Shown: positions 17,498 to 28,902 of the stretch, one piece after another
How positions within the stretch are numbered: the stretch's first letter is position 1
How the letters are laid out: each line of letters starts with the position of its first letter
Assembly (NCBI GenBank): GCA_029257805.1
Contig: JARIAR010000067.1
Span: 19,672-83,671, forward strand
Source of the DNA: Blautia sp.
GTDB taxonomy: Bacteria > Bacillota > Clostridia > Lachnospirales > Lachnospiraceae
Reading direction: 5' to 3'
DNA: 64,000 bases
Position numbers and translations under genes: made by a program
The notes under the pieces: generated by a model
Database searches by the model: none
Seen by the model: the letters and a program-made list of their open reading frames with translations, nothing else
What the model was told of the DNA's origin: nothing

Positions 17498-18619
17498 GTG
17501 ACAAATTTTCAGAAAGCATTTTGTGTGTTTTTAAGCCTGTGCTTTACAGCTGTTCTGGCATTTTTTCCGGAGCCTTTTTTTCTGCGGGGGAATGTTTACA
17601 GGCAGATACCACTATATGACTTTCTGGAAAAAGAGGTATGGAGTACGTCCATAGAAACTGACAAAGAGACGGAAGAATGTCTGATAGAAAAAAATGCACA
17701 ATATCTTACCGGAAAGGTAGCAGAAGAAAATCGACCAAAGATTACAAGTACCCCTGCGCCATCTCCGACTGTAACTCCAACGCCAGTACCCGTTCCCACT
17801 TCAGTTCCGGAAGTAAAAGAAACAGCAGCACAGCCGCATCCGGTTCTTGATCTTTCGCCGGAAGCTTTGGCAGATTATGATTATTTGAAAAATCAGTTCT
17901 TTATACAGGATGAAAATGCAGCCCTTGAACCAGGGATATTAGATGCAGCCGGTTTTCTTAAGAAAGATATGCGGATGAAGCAGGACAACGCAAAACCGCA
18001 AATTTTAATTTATCACAGCCATTCTCAGGAAGCATTTGTAGATTCCAGAGCTGGAGAGACAGAAGATACGGTAGTAGGAGTAGGCAATTATCTGACAAAG
18101 CTGCTTACAGAAAAATATGGATATAAGGTTTTGCATGTGACAGAACCTTTTGATATGGCAAAAGGTGTGGAAGACAGAAGTGCTGCGTATGATTATGCAA
18201 GAGAATATTTGGAACCTTTTTTAGAAGAAAATCCATCTATAGAGGTGATCATTGATCTGCATCGGGATGGCGTATCGGAAAATCGTCATCTTGTCACAGA
18301 AATAAATGGTAAAAAAACAGCGCAGATCATGTTTTTTAATGGATTAAGCAATACAGTAAGCAAAGGTCCTCTTTCTTATTTGCCAAACCCTTATATAGAA
18401 GAAAACCTCGCTTTTTCTTTTCAGTTAGAATATCAGGCTGCTCAGTATTATCCGGAATTTTACAGGGGGATTTACCTTGCGGGTCTGCGTTATAATCTTC
18501 ATTTAAGACCAAAATCTATTCTTCTGGAAGCAGGAGCACAAACAAATACGGTAGAAGAAGTAAAAAACGCAATGGAACCGTTTGCGGATATTCTGGATCG
18601 GGTTTTAAAAGGGAAGTGA
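17498..18619 (+). CDS. spoIIP: Stage II sporulation protein P
   Basis: Membrane-anchored amidase/endopeptidase of the DMP complex that thins septal peptidoglycan during engulfment. An N-terminal signal-anchor helix (about 8-28) is followed by a Thr/Pro-rich linker (about 85-112) and the SpoIIP domain with LIYHSHSQEAF (His173, His175), IDLHRDGV (His255), and LLEAGAQTNT near the C-terminus. GTG start at 17498 with AAAGAGGTG upstream. 373 residues, usual length. Next to gpr, as in B. subtilis. Confidence 0.95.
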   Translation: MTNFQKAFCVFLSLCFTAVLAFFPEPFFLRGNVYRQIPLYDFLEKEVWSTSIETDKETEECLIEKNAQYLTGKVAEENRPKITSTPAPSPTVTPTPVPVPTSVPEVKETAAQPHPVLDLSPEALADYDYLKNQFFIQDENAALEPGILDAAGFLKKDMRMKQDNAKPQILIYHSHSQEAFVDSRAGETEDTVVGVGNYLTKLLTEKYGYKVLHVTEPFDMAKGVEDRSAAYDYAREYLEPFLEENPSIEVIIDLHRDGVSENRHLVTEINGKKTAQIMFFNGLSNTVSKGPLSYLPNPYIEENLAFSFQLEYQAAQYYPEFYRGIYLAGLRYNLHLRPKSILLEAGAQTNTVEEVKNAMEPFADILDRVLKGK

Positions 18620-18669
18620 CAATGTGCGGTATGGTGTGTTATAATATTTGGCGATATTATACTGGAATA

Positions 18670-18700
18670 GTCCAAACTATATTTTAAAAATAGATTGGAC
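18670..18700. repeat. Inverted repeat in the spoIIP-lepA gap
   Basis: GTCCAA at 18670-18675 pairs with TTGGAC at 18695-18700, and the interior CTATATTTT/AAAAATAG can extend the stem with a bulge. There is no trailing T run, so it is not a normal terminator. It lies about 30 bases before lepA. Confidence 0.5.
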
Positions 18701-18729
18701 AGGAAAAGAAACAGAGGAGGAGCTCCTGC

Positions 18730-20538
18730 GTGATAGAACAGAGTAAAATTCGTAATTTTTGTATTATAGCCCATATCGATCATGGGAAATCTACACTTGC
18801 AGATCGGATTATTCAGAAAACAGGTCTTTTAACAGAAAGGGAAATGCAGTCTCAGGTTTTGGATAATATGGACCTTGAGAGAGAACGAGGGATTACCATT
18901 AAATCTCAGGCAGTTCGTATTGTTTATAAGGCAAAAGACGGTGAAGAATATATTTTTAACTTGATTGATACTCCGGGACATGTGGATTTTAACTATGAAG
19001 TTTCCAGAAGTCTGGCTGCCTGTGACGGTGCGATTCTTGTGGTAGATGCGGCTCAGGGGATTGAGGCACAGACACTGGCAAACGTATATATGGCACTGGA
19101 TCATGACCTGGATGTGATTCCGGTTATTAATAAAGTAGATCTGCCTAGCGCAGATCCGGAGCGTGTGATTAATGAAATCGAAGATGTAATTGGTCTGGAA
19201 GCACAGGATGCACCGCAGATTTCCGCAAAGACAGGGTTAAATGTGGATGAAGTTTTGGAACAGATTGTAACTAAGATACCGGCACCGTCTGGAGATATTC
19301 AGGAACCGCTGAAGGCGCTTATTTTTGACTCTGTTTATGATCCATATAAAGGGGTAATTGTATTTTGCCGTATAATGGATGGATGTGTGAAAAAAGGAAC
19401 GCCAATTCGTATGATGGCTACCGGGTTCACAACAGAAGTGGTAGAAGTCGGATATTTTGGAGCCGGTCAGTTTATTCCTTGTGAAGAGTTAACTGCAGGA
19501 ATGGTTGGATACATTACAGCAAGCATTAAGAACGTTCGTGATACCCGTGTGGGTGATACCGTAACAAATCATGAAAATCCATGTAAGGAAGCCCTTCCGG
19601 GATATAAAAAAGTAAATCCTATGGTTTACTGTGGATTGTACCCTGCAGATGGAGCAAAATATGGAGATCTTAGAGATGCACTGGAAAAGTTGCAGTTAAA
19701 TGACGCCTCTCTCTTCTATGAACCGGAAACATCCGTTGCTCTTGGTTTTGGATTCCGTTGTGGTTTCCTTGGTCTTCTTCATTTGGAAATTATCCAGGAA
19801 CGACTGGAGAGAGAATATAATCTGGATCTTGTAACAACAGCGCCAAGTGTTATTTATAAAGTTCACAAAACAAATGGAGAAGTGATCGACCTTACAAATC
19901 CTACAAATTTACCGGATCCATCTGAAATTGAATATATGGAAGAACCTATGGTAAATGCAGAGATTATGGTGACAACGGAATTTATTGGCGCGATCATGGA
20001 TCTTTGTCAGGAAAGAAGAGGTCAGTATATCGGAATGGATTATATGGAAGAAACGCGTGCCCTTCTGAAATATAAACTTCCTTTAAATGAAATTATTTAT
20101 GACTTTTTTGATGCGTTAAAGTCGCGTTCCAGAGGATACGCATCTTTAGATTATGAACTTTTAGGATATGAGCGCAGTGAACTTGTGAAGCTGGATATTC
20201 TTGTAAACAAAGAAGAAGTGGATGCACTGTCCTTTATTGTTCATGCAGATACGGCATATGAACGTGGAAGAAAAATGTGTGAAAAATTAAAGGAAGAAAT
20301 TCCGCGTCAGCTTTTTGAGATTCCTATTCAGGCAGCAGTTGGAAGTAAAATTATTGCAAGAGAAACAGTTAAGGCAATGAGAAAAGACGTTCTTGCAAAA
20401 TGTTATGGTGGAGATATCAGCCGTAAAAAGAAACTTCTTGAGAAACAGAAAGAAGGAAAGAAGCGAATGCGGCAGATTGGAAATGTAGAAATCCCGCAGA
20501 AAGCTTTTATGAGTGTATTGAAATTGGATGATAAATGA
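18730..20538 (+). CDS. lepA: Elongation factor 4 (LepA GTPase)
   Basis: Ribosome-associated translational GTPase acting on back-translocation or initiation. G1 motif AHIDHGKST at residues 14-22, DTPGHVDF as G3, NKVDLP as G4, and the LepA-specific C-terminal domain with [22 protein letters not shown], split here only for mention as [12 protein letters not shown]. 602 residues is standard. GTG start 18730 with AGAGGAGG upstream. Precedes hemW as in B. subtilis. Confidence 0.97.
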   Translation: MIEQSKIRNFCIIAHIDHGKSTLADRIIQKTGLLTEREMQSQVLDNMDLERERGITIKSQAVRIVYKAKDGEEYIFNLIDTPGHVDFNYEVSRSLAACDGAILVVDAAQGIEAQTLANVYMALDHDLDVIPVINKVDLPSADPERVINEIEDVIGLEAQDAPQISAKTGLNVDEVLEQIVTKIPAPSGDIQEPLKALIFDSVYDPYKGVIVFCRIMDGCVKKGTPIRMMATGFTTEVVEVGYFGAGQFIPCEELTAGMVGYITASIKNVRDTRVGDTVTNHENPCKEALPGYKKVNPMVYCGLYPADGAKYGDLRDALEKLQLNDASLFYEPETSVALGFGFRCGFLGLLHLEIIQERLEREYNLDLVTTAPSVIYKVHKTNGEVIDLTNPTNLPDPSEIEYMEEPMVNAEIMVTTEFIGAIMDLCQERRGQYIGMDYMEETRALLKYKLPLNEIIYDFFDALKSRSRGYASLDYELLGYERSELVKLDILVNKEEVDALSFIVHADTAYERGRKMCEKLKEEIPRQLFEIPIQAAVGSKIIARETVKAMRKDVLAKCYGGDISRKKKLLEKQKEGKKRMRQIGNVEIPQKAFMSVLKLDDK

Positions 20539-20578
20539 TGGATGCCCACCGAAGATCCTGTAGGAGGATGAGGGATAT

Positions 20579-20818
20579 ATGAAAAACAGAAATGGAAAAA
20601 TGTGGATGGCTGTAGGCGGCATATGTATTTGTGTGCTTGCAGCCGGATGCGGCTGCGGAAAGAAAAAAGATAAAACAGAAGAGCAGGTGATGGAAATTAC
20701 CATTACCCCAGAGCCGACCGCAACACCGGCACCGAAAGAAATAAACGCGGATGCAGTTGTTACAAATGGGAATATGACAATGGTAAATCTTTATCTGGCA
20801 GAAAGCGGGGAAAAATGA
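20579..20818 (+). CDS. Small lipoprotein, function unknown
   Basis: 79 residues. A lipoprotein signal ends in LAAGC (Cys24), followed by a short Lys-rich stretch and a Thr/Pro segment (ITPEPTATPAPK), then about 20 residues ending in [17 protein letters not shown] sequence ([12 protein letters not shown]). AGGAGG lies 11 bases before the ATG. It is 40 bases after lepA and overlaps hemW by ATGA, so it is co-translated with hemW. Not recognised as any named family; the real coding status is supported by spacing, signal and ribosome site. Confidence 0.65.
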   Translation: MKNRNGKMWMAVGGICICVLAAGCGCGKKKDKTEEQVMEITITPEPTATPAPKEINADAVVTNGNMTMVNLYLAESGEK

Positions 20819-21948
20819 AAAACAGTAATTCTCCTTTTGAAATTTACGTTCACATCCCGTTTTGTGTAAAAAAATGCGATTATTGTGATTTTCTCTCTGC
20901 GCCGGGAAATCCGGACATGCAAAAGGAATATGTAAAAGCACTGTTAAGAGAAATGGATGCAGTGAAGGAAGAAAAAAGACAGGTTACCTCAATTTTTGTT
21001 GGAGGCGGTACGCCGTCTGTTTTAGATCCTTCCCTTATAGGGCTGATTTTTGAAAAACTTCATAAAAGCTTTTCTGTTGCCCCGGACGCTGAAATTACAA
21101 TAGAAGCGAATCCGGGGACTTTAAATAAAGAGAAGCTTTGTTTTTACAAAAAGGCCGGAATTAACCGTCTTAGTTTGGGACTGCAATCTCCTGTTGAAAA
21201 AGAACTGCGGGCTCTTGGAAGAATTCATACATACGAAGATTTCCTGGAGAGTTTTTCGTTAGCAAGAGAAGAGGGATTTAAAAATATAAATATAGATCTG
21301 ATGTGTGCAATTCCTGATCAGACATATGAAGGATGGATTAAAAATCTTAGACAGACAGCAGGTCTTGGCGCGGAGCATATTTCCGCATACAGTCTGATCG
21401 TAGAAGAGGGAACCCCTTTTGCAAAAAGAAAGTTGTGTCTGCCGGATGAAGATACAGAGTACAGGATGTATGAGGATACTGCAGGAATTTTAAGAGAATA
21501 CGGATATCTTCAGTATGAGATTTCAAATTATGCAAAAAAAGATTTTGCCTGTGAACATAACATTGGATACTGGCAGTGTAAAGATTATCTTGGATTAGGT
21601 CTTGGAGCTGCCTCCTTGTGGGGAAAAGAACGATTCTCCAACACAGAAAACTGGAAGGATTATCTGGAGAACAGCCATGATCCGCAGGCAATCCGCTGTA
21701 ACAAAGAAATACTGACAAAAGAGATGGAAATGGCAGAATTTATGTTTCTTGGACTTCGGATGACAGACGGAGTGTCAAAAACAGAATTTCAAAATCGTTT
21801 TGCTGTTTCCATGGACAAAATTTATGGACAGGTATTGTGTAAATATAAAGAGATGAATTTGTTGAAAGAAGAAGAAAACAGGATTTTTCTTACAAGAGAG
21901 GGAATTCATGTAAGCAATAGCGTGATGGCAGAGTTTTTGCCGGAATAA
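20815..21948 (+). CDS. hemW: HemW, radical SAM heme chaperone (HemN-like)
   Basis: 377 residues. The radical-SAM cluster motif is [11 protein letters not shown] (Cys17, Cys21, Cys24), and HNIGYW near residue 241 is the HemW heme-binding motif that separates it from true coproporphyrinogen dehydrogenase HemN. Long annotated as oxygen-independent coproporphyrinogen oxidase; family knowledge now favours heme insertion. The absence of HemN-specific N-terminal residues supports HemW. Start overlaps the upstream lipoprotein stop. Confidence 0.92.
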   Translation: MKNSNSPFEIYVHIPFCVKKCDYCDFLSAPGNPDMQKEYVKALLREMDAVKEEKRQVTSIFVGGGTPSVLDPSLIGLIFEKLHKSFSVAPDAEITIEANPGTLNKEKLCFYKKAGINRLSLGLQSPVEKELRALGRIHTYEDFLESFSLAREEGFKNINIDLMCAIPDQTYEGWIKNLRQTAGLGAEHISAYSLIVEEGTPFAKRKLCLPDEDTEYRMYEDTAGILREYGYLQYEISNYAKKDFACEHNIGYWQCKDYLGLGLGAASLWGKERFSNTENWKDYLENSHDPQAIRCNKEILTKEMEMAEFMFLGLRMTDGVSKTEFQNRFAVSMDKIYGQVLCKYKEMNLLKEEENRIFLTREGIHVSNSVMAEFLPE

Positions 21949-21967
21949 CAGAAGAATGGAGGAACGG

Positions 21968-24808
21968 ATGGCAGAAGAAACAGAAAAAAAACAATTTATC
22001 AGAATCAGAGGAGCGAACGAAAATAATCTGAAAAATTTAAGTGTGGATATTCCAAGGGATAAGTTTGTAGTCCTGACAGGTCTGAGTGGTTCAGGTAAAT
22101 CTTCGCTGGCATTTGATACCTTGTATGCAGAAGGACAGCGCCGTTATATGGAATCCTTATCTTCCTATGCCAGACAGTTTCTGGGACAGATGGAAAAGCC
22201 GGATGTAGAGAGCATTGAGGGACTGCCTCCTGCGATTTCCATCGATCAGAAATCCACAAATCGAAATCCACGTTCCACAGTAGGAACCGTAACCGAAATT
22301 TATGATTATTTTCGACTTCTGTATGCCAGAGTTGGGATTCCCCATTGTCCAAAATGTGGAAAAGAAATTTCCAGGCAGACAGTAGATCAGATGGTGGATC
22401 AGATCATGCTGCTTCCGGAACGTACAAAACTTCAGCTTTTGGCACCTGTTGTAAGAGGAAGAAAAGGAACTCATGCCAAATTGTTGGAACATACAAAAAA
22501 AAGCGGCTATGTTCGTGTACAGATAGATGGAAGTCTGTATGAACTTTCAGAAGAGATCAGCCTCGATAAAAATAAAAAACATAATATCGAGATCATTGTA
22601 GACCGTCTTATTGTGAAACCGGGAATAGAAAAGAGACTTTCTGATTCCATCGAGACAGTTCTGGAATTGTCGGATGGGCTTCTTGTAGTCGATACAATGG
22701 ACGGAAATGTCCTGAATTTCAGCCAAAGTTTTTCCTGTCCGGATTGCGGGATTAGTGTTGAAGAAATAGAGCCGAGAAGTTTTTCTTTTAATAATCCATT
22801 TGGTGCGTGCCCGGAATGTGCAGGTTTGGGATATAAAATGGAATTTGATCTGAATCTTATGATTCCGGATCCATCTCTTAGTATTGCGCAGGGGGCCATT
22901 GCAGTGATCGGATGGCAGTCCTGTACAGATAAAGGGAGTTTTTCGGGAGCTATTTTAAATGCTTTGGCTGAAGAGTACGGGTTTAGTCTGGAGACACCGT
23001 TTCAGGATTATCCGGAAAAGATAAAAGATATTCTTGTGTATGGAACAAAAGGGCATTCTGTAAAAGTGCGTTATAAAGGACAGAGAGGAGAAGGTATTTA
23101 CGACGTGGCCTTTCCTGGACTGATCCGAAATGTGGAACAGCGTTATAGAGAAACGGGTTCGGATGCTATGAAGCAGGAATATGAATCTTTTATGCGGATT
23201 ACACCATGTACTGCGTGTAAGGGGCAGAGACTGAAAAAAGAATCTCTTGCGGTAACGGTAGCAGATAAAAATATTTATGAAATTACCAATATGTCTATTG
23301 AAAATCTGAAAAAATTCCTGGAAAATATGGAATTGCGGGAGCAGCAGAAACTGATTGGAAAGCAGATTTTAAAAGAAATTAAAGCAAGGGTTAGTTTTCT
23401 TTCTGATGTTGGATTAGATTACCTGTCTTTGGGAAGATCTACCGGTACCCTTTCCGGAGGAGAAGCACAAAGAATCCGTCTCGCAACGCAGATAGGATCC
23501 GGACTTGTAGGAGTGGCATATATTTTGGATGAACCAAGCATTGGTCTTCATCAGAGAGATAACGATAAACTTCTTCGTTCTTTAATGCATCTTAGAGATT
23601 TGGGAAACAGTCTTATTGTGGTAGAACATGATGAAGACACAATGCGGGCTGCAGATTGTATAGTGGACATTGGACCTGGAGCAGGGGAACATGGCGGTGA
23701 GCTTGTGGGAATGGGAACCGCAGAAGAACTGATGAAAAATGAAAAGTCTGTTACAGGTGCGTATCTCAGTGGGAAACTAAAAATTCCGGTTCCTAAAGTG
23801 AGAAGAAAACCAACAGGTTATTTGAAGATAAAAGGAGCGGCAGAAAATAATCTGAAGCATATTGATGTGGACATTCCTCTTGGAGTCATGACTTGCGTTA
23901 CCGGTGTTTCCGGTTCCGGAAAAAGTTCGCTGATTAATGAAATTCTGTATAAGCGCCTTTCAAAAGACTTAAATCGGGCCAGGGTGATTCCAGGTAAACA
24001 TGATGATATGATTGGAATGGAACAGCTGGATAAAGTGATAGATATTGATCAGTCTCCTATTGGACGTACGCCACGGTCAAATCCGGCTACTTATACAGGG
24101 GTGTTCGATCAGATCCGAGATTTATTTGCCTCTACAGCAGAAGCAAAAGCAAAAGGCTATAAAAAGGGAAGATTTAGTTTTAATGTAAAAGGCGGACGAT
24201 GTGAAGCCTGCAGCGGTGATGGTATCATCAAAATTGAAATGCATTTTCTTCCGGATGTTTATGTGCCATGTGAAGTGTGTAAAGGAAAAAGATATAATAG
24301 GGAAACTCTGGAAGTAAAATATAAGGATAAAAGTATTTACGATGTGCTGAACATGACCGTGGAAGAGGCATTATCGTTTTTTGAAAATATTCCATCTATC
24401 AGAAGAAAAATAGAAACGCTTTATGATGTAGGTCTGTCTTATATTCGTCTTGGTCAGCCTTCCACTACTCTTTCCGGAGGAGAGGCTCAGAGAATTAAAC
24501 TGGCTTCTGAGTTAAGTAAAAGAAGTACAGGGAAGACGATTTATATTCTGGATGAGCCTACTACAGGACTTCATTTTGCGGATGTGCATAAGCTGATTGA
24601 AATTTTAAAACGTCTGTCAGAAGGCGGGAATACGGTTGTTGTAATTGAACATAATCTGGATGTGATTAAAACGGCGGATTATATTATTGATATTGGTCCT
24701 GAAGGCGGCGATAAGGGCGGCACAGTCATTGCAAAGGGAACCCCGGAAGAGGTAGCAGGGAATCCCGGGTCTTATACAGGTCAATATATTGCAAAATGTC
24801 TGAAATAA
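21968..24808 (+). CDS. uvrA: UvrABC excinuclease subunit A
   Basis: Damage-recognition ATPase of nucleotide excision repair. Two ABC modules are present with Walker A motifs GLSGSGKSS and GVSGSGKSS, two LSGGEAQRI signatures, and zinc-binding CxxC pairs including CPKC, CPDC, CPEC, CTAC, CEAC and CEVC. I chose ATG 21968 because GGAGGA at 21959-21964 precedes it; the upstream ATG 21956 would place that motif inside the gene. 946 residues. A promoter for mreB follows. LexA control was not seen by eye. Confidence 0.97.
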   Translation: MAEETEKKQFIRIRGANENNLKNLSVDIPRDKFVVLTGLSGSGKSSLAFDTLYAEGQRRYMESLSSYARQFLGQMEKPDVESIEGLPPAISIDQKSTNRNPRSTVGTVTEIYDYFRLLYARVGIPHCPKCGKEISRQTVDQMVDQIMLLPERTKLQLLAPVVRGRKGTHAKLLEHTKKSGYVRVQIDGSLYELSEEISLDKNKKHNIEIIVDRLIVKPGIEKRLSDSIETVLELSDGLLVVDTMDGNVLNFSQSFSCPDCGISVEEIEPRSFSFNNPFGACPECAGLGYKMEFDLNLMIPDPSLSIAQGAIAVIGWQSCTDKGSFSGAILNALAEEYGFSLETPFQDYPEKIKDILVYGTKGHSVKVRYKGQRGEGIYDVAFPGLIRNVEQRYRETGSDAMKQEYESFMRITPCTACKGQRLKKESLAVTVADKNIYEITNMSIENLKKFLENMELREQQKLIGKQILKEIKARVSFLSDVGLDYLSLGRSTGTLSGGEAQRIRLATQIGSGLVGVAYILDEPSIGLHQRDNDKLLRSLMHLRDLGNSLIVVEHDEDTMRAADCIVDIGPGAGEHGGELVGMGTAEELMKNEKSVTGAYLSGKLKIPVPKVRRKPTGYLKIKGAAENNLKHIDVDIPLGVMTCVTGVSGSGKSSLINEILYKRLSKDLNRARVIPGKHDDMIGMEQLDKVIDIDQSPIGRTPRSNPATYTGVFDQIRDLFASTAEAKAKGYKKGRFSFNVKGGRCEACSGDGIIKIEMHFLPDVYVPCEVCKGKRYNRETLEVKYKDKSIYDVLNMTVEEALSFFENIPSIRRKIETLYDVGLSYIRLGQPSTTLSGGEAQRIKLASELSKRSTGKTIYILDEPTTGLHFADVHKLIEILKRLSEGGNTVVVIEHNLDVIKTADYIIDIGPEGGDKGGTVIAKGTPEEVAGNPGSYTGQYIAKCLK

Positions 24809-24843
24809 AAAAGGTAACTCTTTCATTTGTTCTAAGATTTGTA

Positions 24844-24849
24844 TATAAT
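24844..24849 (+). promoter_or_regulatory. Candidate -10 element before mreB
   Basis: A perfect TATAAT lies 38 bases before the mreB start in the uvrA-mreB gap; the -35 region is poor. Suggests mreB can be transcribed separately from uvrA. Confidence 0.45.
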
Positions 24850-24887
24850 AGAAGAAAAGAAGACAAGCAGATCAGAGAGGAATAAAA

Positions 24888-25874
24888 ATGCCGGCAAGTG
24901 ATATTGGAATTGATATTGGAACCAGAAATAGTCTGGTATATTCTACAGGAAAAGGAATTGTTCTGCAGGAACCATCTGTGGTTATATATGATAAAAATAC
25001 AGAGAAAATCAGGGCAATCGGAGAAGAAGCCCGACAAATGGCAGCACATGCCAATTCGAATATGGAAGTGATATGGCCGATCCGTCAGGGCGTAATTGTG
25101 GATTATAATGTATTGGAAAAAATGTTGAAATTTTTTGTTTCAAAAGCAATGGGGCGTCGGGCATTTCGTAAACCGCGTATCAGTATTTGTGTTCCCAGCG
25201 GAATTACAGAAATTGAACGAAAAGCGGTTGAGGAAGCAACGTATCAGTCCGGTGCCCGCCGGGTATATCTTGCGGAAGAACCAATTGCTGCGGCCATTGG
25301 TTCTGGTGTGGATATTACAAAGCCTTTTGGGAATCTGATTGTGGATATTGGAGCAGGAACAACAGATGTTGCAGTAGTGTCTGTTGGGGGTGTGGTTGTG
25401 TCTGCTTCCCTTAAAGTGGCAGGAGACAATTTTAACCATGCCATTATGCGATATATTCGAGAAAAACATAGTTTGTTTATTGGAGAAGATACAGCGGAAT
25501 CTATTAAAATTCAGATAGGAACAGCATGTGAAGAAGCAGAAACCCGCACAATGGAAGTGAAGGGAAGAAATGTGATCACAGGTCTGCCCAAAGTGGCAAC
25601 GCTTACTTCGGAAGAAATACGTGCGGCGTTGAAAGATGCAACAGGACAGATTGTAGAAGCAGTTCATGGTGTTTTGGAAAAGACACCGCCGGAACTTGCA
25701 GCAGATATTGTGGATCGGGGAATTGTTCTGACAGGAGGCGGTGCTATGCTTCATGGCATGGATACTTTAATTGAGCAGAAGACAGGTGTGAATACACTGA
25801 CCGTGCAGGATGCAATGCTGGTAGCAGCTGTTGGAACAGGAAAATATGCAGAGATAATGGCGAAAATGGAATGA
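24888..25874 (+). CDS. mreB: MreB/Mbl-family actin-like shape protein
   Basis: 328-residue actin-fold ATPase that guides lateral wall synthesis beneath the membrane. Motifs: DIGIDIGTRNSLVY (phosphate 1), IVDIGAGTTDVAVVS (phosphate 2) and GIVLTGGGAML (adenosine). The gene stands without mreC and mreD, which suggests an Mbl/MreBH-type paralogue rather than the mreBCD copy; this is inference. A hairpin follows, then recD2. Confidence 0.93.
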   Translation: MPASDIGIDIGTRNSLVYSTGKGIVLQEPSVVIYDKNTEKIRAIGEEARQMAAHANSNMEVIWPIRQGVIVDYNVLEKMLKFFVSKAMGRRAFRKPRISICVPSGITEIERKAVEEATYQSGARRVYLAEEPIAAAIGSGVDITKPFGNLIVDIGAGTTDVAVVSVGGVVVSASLKVAGDNFNHAIMRYIREKHSLFIGEDTAESIKIQIGTACEEAETRTMEVKGRNVITGLPKVATLTSEEIRAALKDATGQIVEAVHGVLEKTPPELAADIVDRGIVLTGGGAMLHGMDTLIEQKTGVNTLTVQDAMLVAAVGTGKYAEIMAKME

Positions 25875-25878
25875 AAAC

Positions 25879-25911
25879 AGAAGAGGTGCTGCCCAGGCGG
25901 CACCTCTTCTG
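25879..25911 (+). terminator. Hairpin after mreB, weak terminator
   Basis: CAGAAGAGGTG (25879-25889) pairs with CACCTCTTCTG (25901-25911), and the interior can pair further. The following sequence has no long T run, so termination may be partial and recD2 may be read through. Confidence 0.6.
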
Positions 25912-25932
25912 TCTCATACAGGAGAAGACAAG

Positions 25933-28173
25933 ATGAGTGAAACGGTAACAGGTTATATTGATCATATTATTTTTCGCAATGACGATAATGGATATACAGT
26001 AATGGTGTTGAAGCAGGCAGGAGAAGAAGAGCTGACATGTGTAGGGACCTTTCCTGCAATTGTACAGGGCGCGACGATTGAGGCAGAAGGGACGTATATA
26101 AACCATCCCGTATACGGGCGCCAGTTTCAGATTGCATCCTATACAGAAAAGATGCCGGAAGATTCTCTGGCAATGGAGCGATATCTTGGTTCCGGCGCTA
26201 TTAAGGGGATTGGAGCAGCTTTGGCAGCAAGAATTGTAAGAAGATTTGGGGAGGAAACACTACGTATTGTAGAGGAAGAACCAGAGCGCCTTTCAGAGGT
26301 AAAAGGTATTAGTGAAAAAAAGGCAAGAGAAATCGCTGCACAGATTGCAGAAAAAGCTGACATGCGCCGGGCAATGATATTTTTGCAGAAATATGGAGTA
26401 TCTTTAAATCTTGGTGCGAAGATTTATCAAAAGTATGGACAGTCCCTTTACAATGTTCTTCAGGAAAATCCATATCGTCTTGCGGAGGATATTAGCGGGG
26501 TAGGGTTTAAAATAGCAGATGAAATAGCAGGGCGCATTGGGATCCATGCAGATTCAGATTACAGAATAAGAAGCGGAATGTTGTATGTTTTATTACAGGC
26601 ATCAGGAGAAGGACATATCTATCTTACAAAAGCGGAATTGTTTCAAAGGGCCTCCAGACTTTTGGGAGTGGACGAGTCTTACATGGAAAAACATCTGATG
26701 GACATGGCAATTGACAGAAAACTGGTTTTGAAAGAAGACAGAAGTGGAACCATCGTGTATCCCAGTCAGCATTTTTATCTGGAATTAAATACAGCCCGTA
26801 TGTTGTGCGAGTTGAATATTTCCTGTCCGGAAGATGAGAAGATGACAGAACGGAGAATTGCCCAGATCGAAAAGGAAACGGAGACCGTTCTGGATGAAAT
26901 GCAGAAAAAAGCAGTTCGGGAAGCGGCGTCTCATGGATTGTTTGTTTTAACAGGAGGTCCCGGAACAGGAAAAACAACCACGATCAATGCGATCATTCGT
27001 TTTTTTGAAAGTGAAGGTGCAGAACTTCGCCTTGCAGCGCCAACCGGCCGTGCCGCAAAGAGAATGACAGAGGCAACCGGATATGAGGCCCAGACCATAC
27101 ATAGGTTGTTGGAACTTTCCGGTATGCCGGAAGGAGAGCATGAGGGACAGGCTGTTCAATTTGAAAGAAATGCACAGAACCCATTGGAAGCAGATGTGAT
27201 CATTATTGATGAAATGTCAATGGTGGATATTTTTCTTATGCATTCTCTTTTATTGGCAGTGACAGCCGGGACACGTCTGATCCTTGTAGGGGATGAAAAT
27301 CAGCTTCCAAGTGTGGGACCGGGAAATGTACTCAGGGATATTATAAGGAGCGGACAATTTCCGGTAGTGGAACTGACAAAGATCTTTCGTCAGGCGTCAG
27401 AGAGTGATATTGTGGTAAATGCACATAAGATCAACAGAGGGGAACAGGTTACCATTACCAACAAGAGCCGGGATTTTTTCTTTTTAAAACGATATGATGC
27501 AGATATTATCATACGTGTGGTGATTGCACTGATCCAGGAAAAAATGCCCAAATACGTACAGGCGAAACCATTTGAAATACAGGTGCTTACTCCTATGCGG
27601 AAAGGACTTCTTGGAGTGGAACGGTTAAATCAGATTTTGCAGCGTTATCTGAATCCGCCGGAAAAGGGCAAGAAGGAAAAGGAATTTGGGAATCATATTT
27701 TCCGCGAAGGGGATAAAGTGATGCAGGTTAAAAATAATTATCAGCTGGAATGGGAAGTAAGAGGACGTTACGGGATTCCGGTAGAAAAAGGCGTAGGAGT
27801 ATTTAACGGAGATACCGGGATTCTTGCAGAAATTAACGAATTTGCGGAAACAGCAACAATAGAATTTGAAGATGGGCGATGTGCAGAATATTCTTTTAAG
27901 CAAATGGAAGAACTGGAACTGGCATATGCCATTACCATTCATAAATCCCAGGGTTCGGAATACCCCGCTGTTGTAATCCCGCTGTTATCCGGTCCGCAGA
28001 TGCTGATGAATCGCAATCTTTTGTATACGGCAGTCACAAGAGCGCGGAAATGTGTTACGATTGTGGGAAGTGAAGAAACTTTTAGTGAAATGATACAAAA
28101 TGAAAAACAACAGCAGAGATACAGCTCTCTTGATATCAGAATTCAGGAGATGAGTCAGGAAGAGGAAAAATAG
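25933..28173 (+). CDS. recD2: RecD2-type 5'-3' DNA helicase
   Basis: 746 residues. The N-terminal OB-like part and helix-hairpin-helix repeats (about 90-200, with GAIKGIGAALAARI and LAEDISGVGFKIADEI) are typical of RecD2, which acts without RecBC. Superfamily 1 motifs follow: Walker A GGPGTGKTT (about 341-349), Walker B IIDEMSMVD, GDENQLPSVGPG, and near the C-terminus AITIHKSQGSEYP and TAVTRARK. Complete and of normal length. ComFC follows after 30 bases. Confidence 0.94.
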   Translation: MSETVTGYIDHIIFRNDDNGYTVMVLKQAGEEELTCVGTFPAIVQGATIEAEGTYINHPVYGRQFQIASYTEKMPEDSLAMERYLGSGAIKGIGAALAARIVRRFGEETLRIVEEEPERLSEVKGISEKKAREIAAQIAEKADMRRAMIFLQKYGVSLNLGAKIYQKYGQSLYNVLQENPYRLAEDISGVGFKIADEIAGRIGIHADSDYRIRSGMLYVLLQASGEGHIYLTKAELFQRASRLLGVDESYMEKHLMDMAIDRKLVLKEDRSGTIVYPSQHFYLELNTARMLCELNISCPEDEKMTERRIAQIEKETETVLDEMQKKAVREAASHGLFVLTGGPGTGKTTTINAIIRFFESEGAELRLAAPTGRAAKRMTEATGYEAQTIHRLLELSGMPEGEHEGQAVQFERNAQNPLEADVIIIDEMSMVDIFLMHSLLLAVTAGTRLILVGDENQLPSVGPGNVLRDIIRSGQFPVVELTKIFRQASESDIVVNAHKINRGEQVTITNKSRDFFFLKRYDADIIIRVVIALIQEKMPKYVQAKPFEIQVLTPMRKGLLGVERLNQILQRYLNPPEKGKKEKEFGNHIFREGDKVMQVKNNYQLEWEVRGRYGIPVEKGVGVFNGDTGILAEINEFAETATIEFEDGRCAEYSFKQMEELELAYAITIHKSQGSEYPAVVIPLLSGPQMLMNRNLLYTAVTRARKCVTIVGSEETFSEMIQNEKQQQRYSSLDIRIQEMSQEEEK

Positions 28174-28203
28174 AGGAGCGTCATCGGGGAGAAAGGATGT
28201 TTC

Positions 28204-28902
28204 TTGAAAGAAAAGATTTTAAATATGATTTATCCAAGGCACTGTCCCATGTGTCATGAAATTTTAAAAAATCAGAATCGGCTGATATGTCCGGAATGTG
28301 AAAAAGAATTACACCCTATTTCGGGTGCCAGGTGTATGAAATGCGGCAGACCGGTGGATAAAGAGGAAGAATATTGCAAAGAATGTGGAAAACATCATGC
28401 AAAATTCACCCAGGGAAAAAGTGTGTTTCTGTACAATGAGAAGTGGAAGCACTCTATTGAAAAATATAAATATTATGGATACAGGGAATATGGAGATTTT
28501 TATGCAAAAGCCATGTTTGCTTTTGCCGGAGACTCCATAGCGAGATGGAATCCGGATGTGATCCTACCGGTACCGCTTCACAGAAAAAAACAGAAAATAA
28601 GGGGATTTAATCAATCGGCGTATCTGGCAGAGCGAATCAGTCGTTTTAGCGGTATCCCGTATGAGGAAAATACCATTTACAAGCGGTGTATGACAAAGTC
28701 CCAAAAAAAGTTAAATGCACAGGAAAGGCGGAAAAATTTAAAAGGGGCATTTGGACTTTTGAGAGAGGTAAGAGGAAAATCTTTCCTGGTGATTGATGAT
28801 GTATATACAACAGGCAGTACCATAGAGGCTGTAACAGAATGCCTTTTGGAAGGTGGCGCCGAAAAGGTTTATTTTCTCACATTATGCATGGGAATTCAAT
28901 AA
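28204..28902 (+). CDS. comFC: ComFC/amidophosphoribosyltransferase-like competence protein
   Basis: 232-residue cytoplasmic protein of the ComF family, needed for handling incoming DNA in transformation. Two zinc-binding pairs (CPMC-CPEC and CMKC-CKEC, residues about 16-65) precede a PRTase-like domain with VIDDVYTTGST. The start appears to be TTG 28204, with AAAGGA just upstream; ATG 28225 is an alternative. No ComFA helicase gene is next to it, but the RecD2 helicase is. Confidence 0.88.
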   Translation: MKEKILNMIYPRHCPMCHEILKNQNRLICPECEKELHPISGARCMKCGRPVDKEEEYCKECGKHHAKFTQGKSVFLYNEKWKHSIEKYKYYGYREYGDFYAKAMFAFAGDSIARWNPDVILPVPLHRKKQKIRGFNQSAYLAERISRFSGIPYEENTIYKRCMTKSQKKLNAQERRKNLKGAFGLLREVRGKSFLVIDDVYTTGSTIEAVTECLLEGGAEKVYFLTLCMGIQ

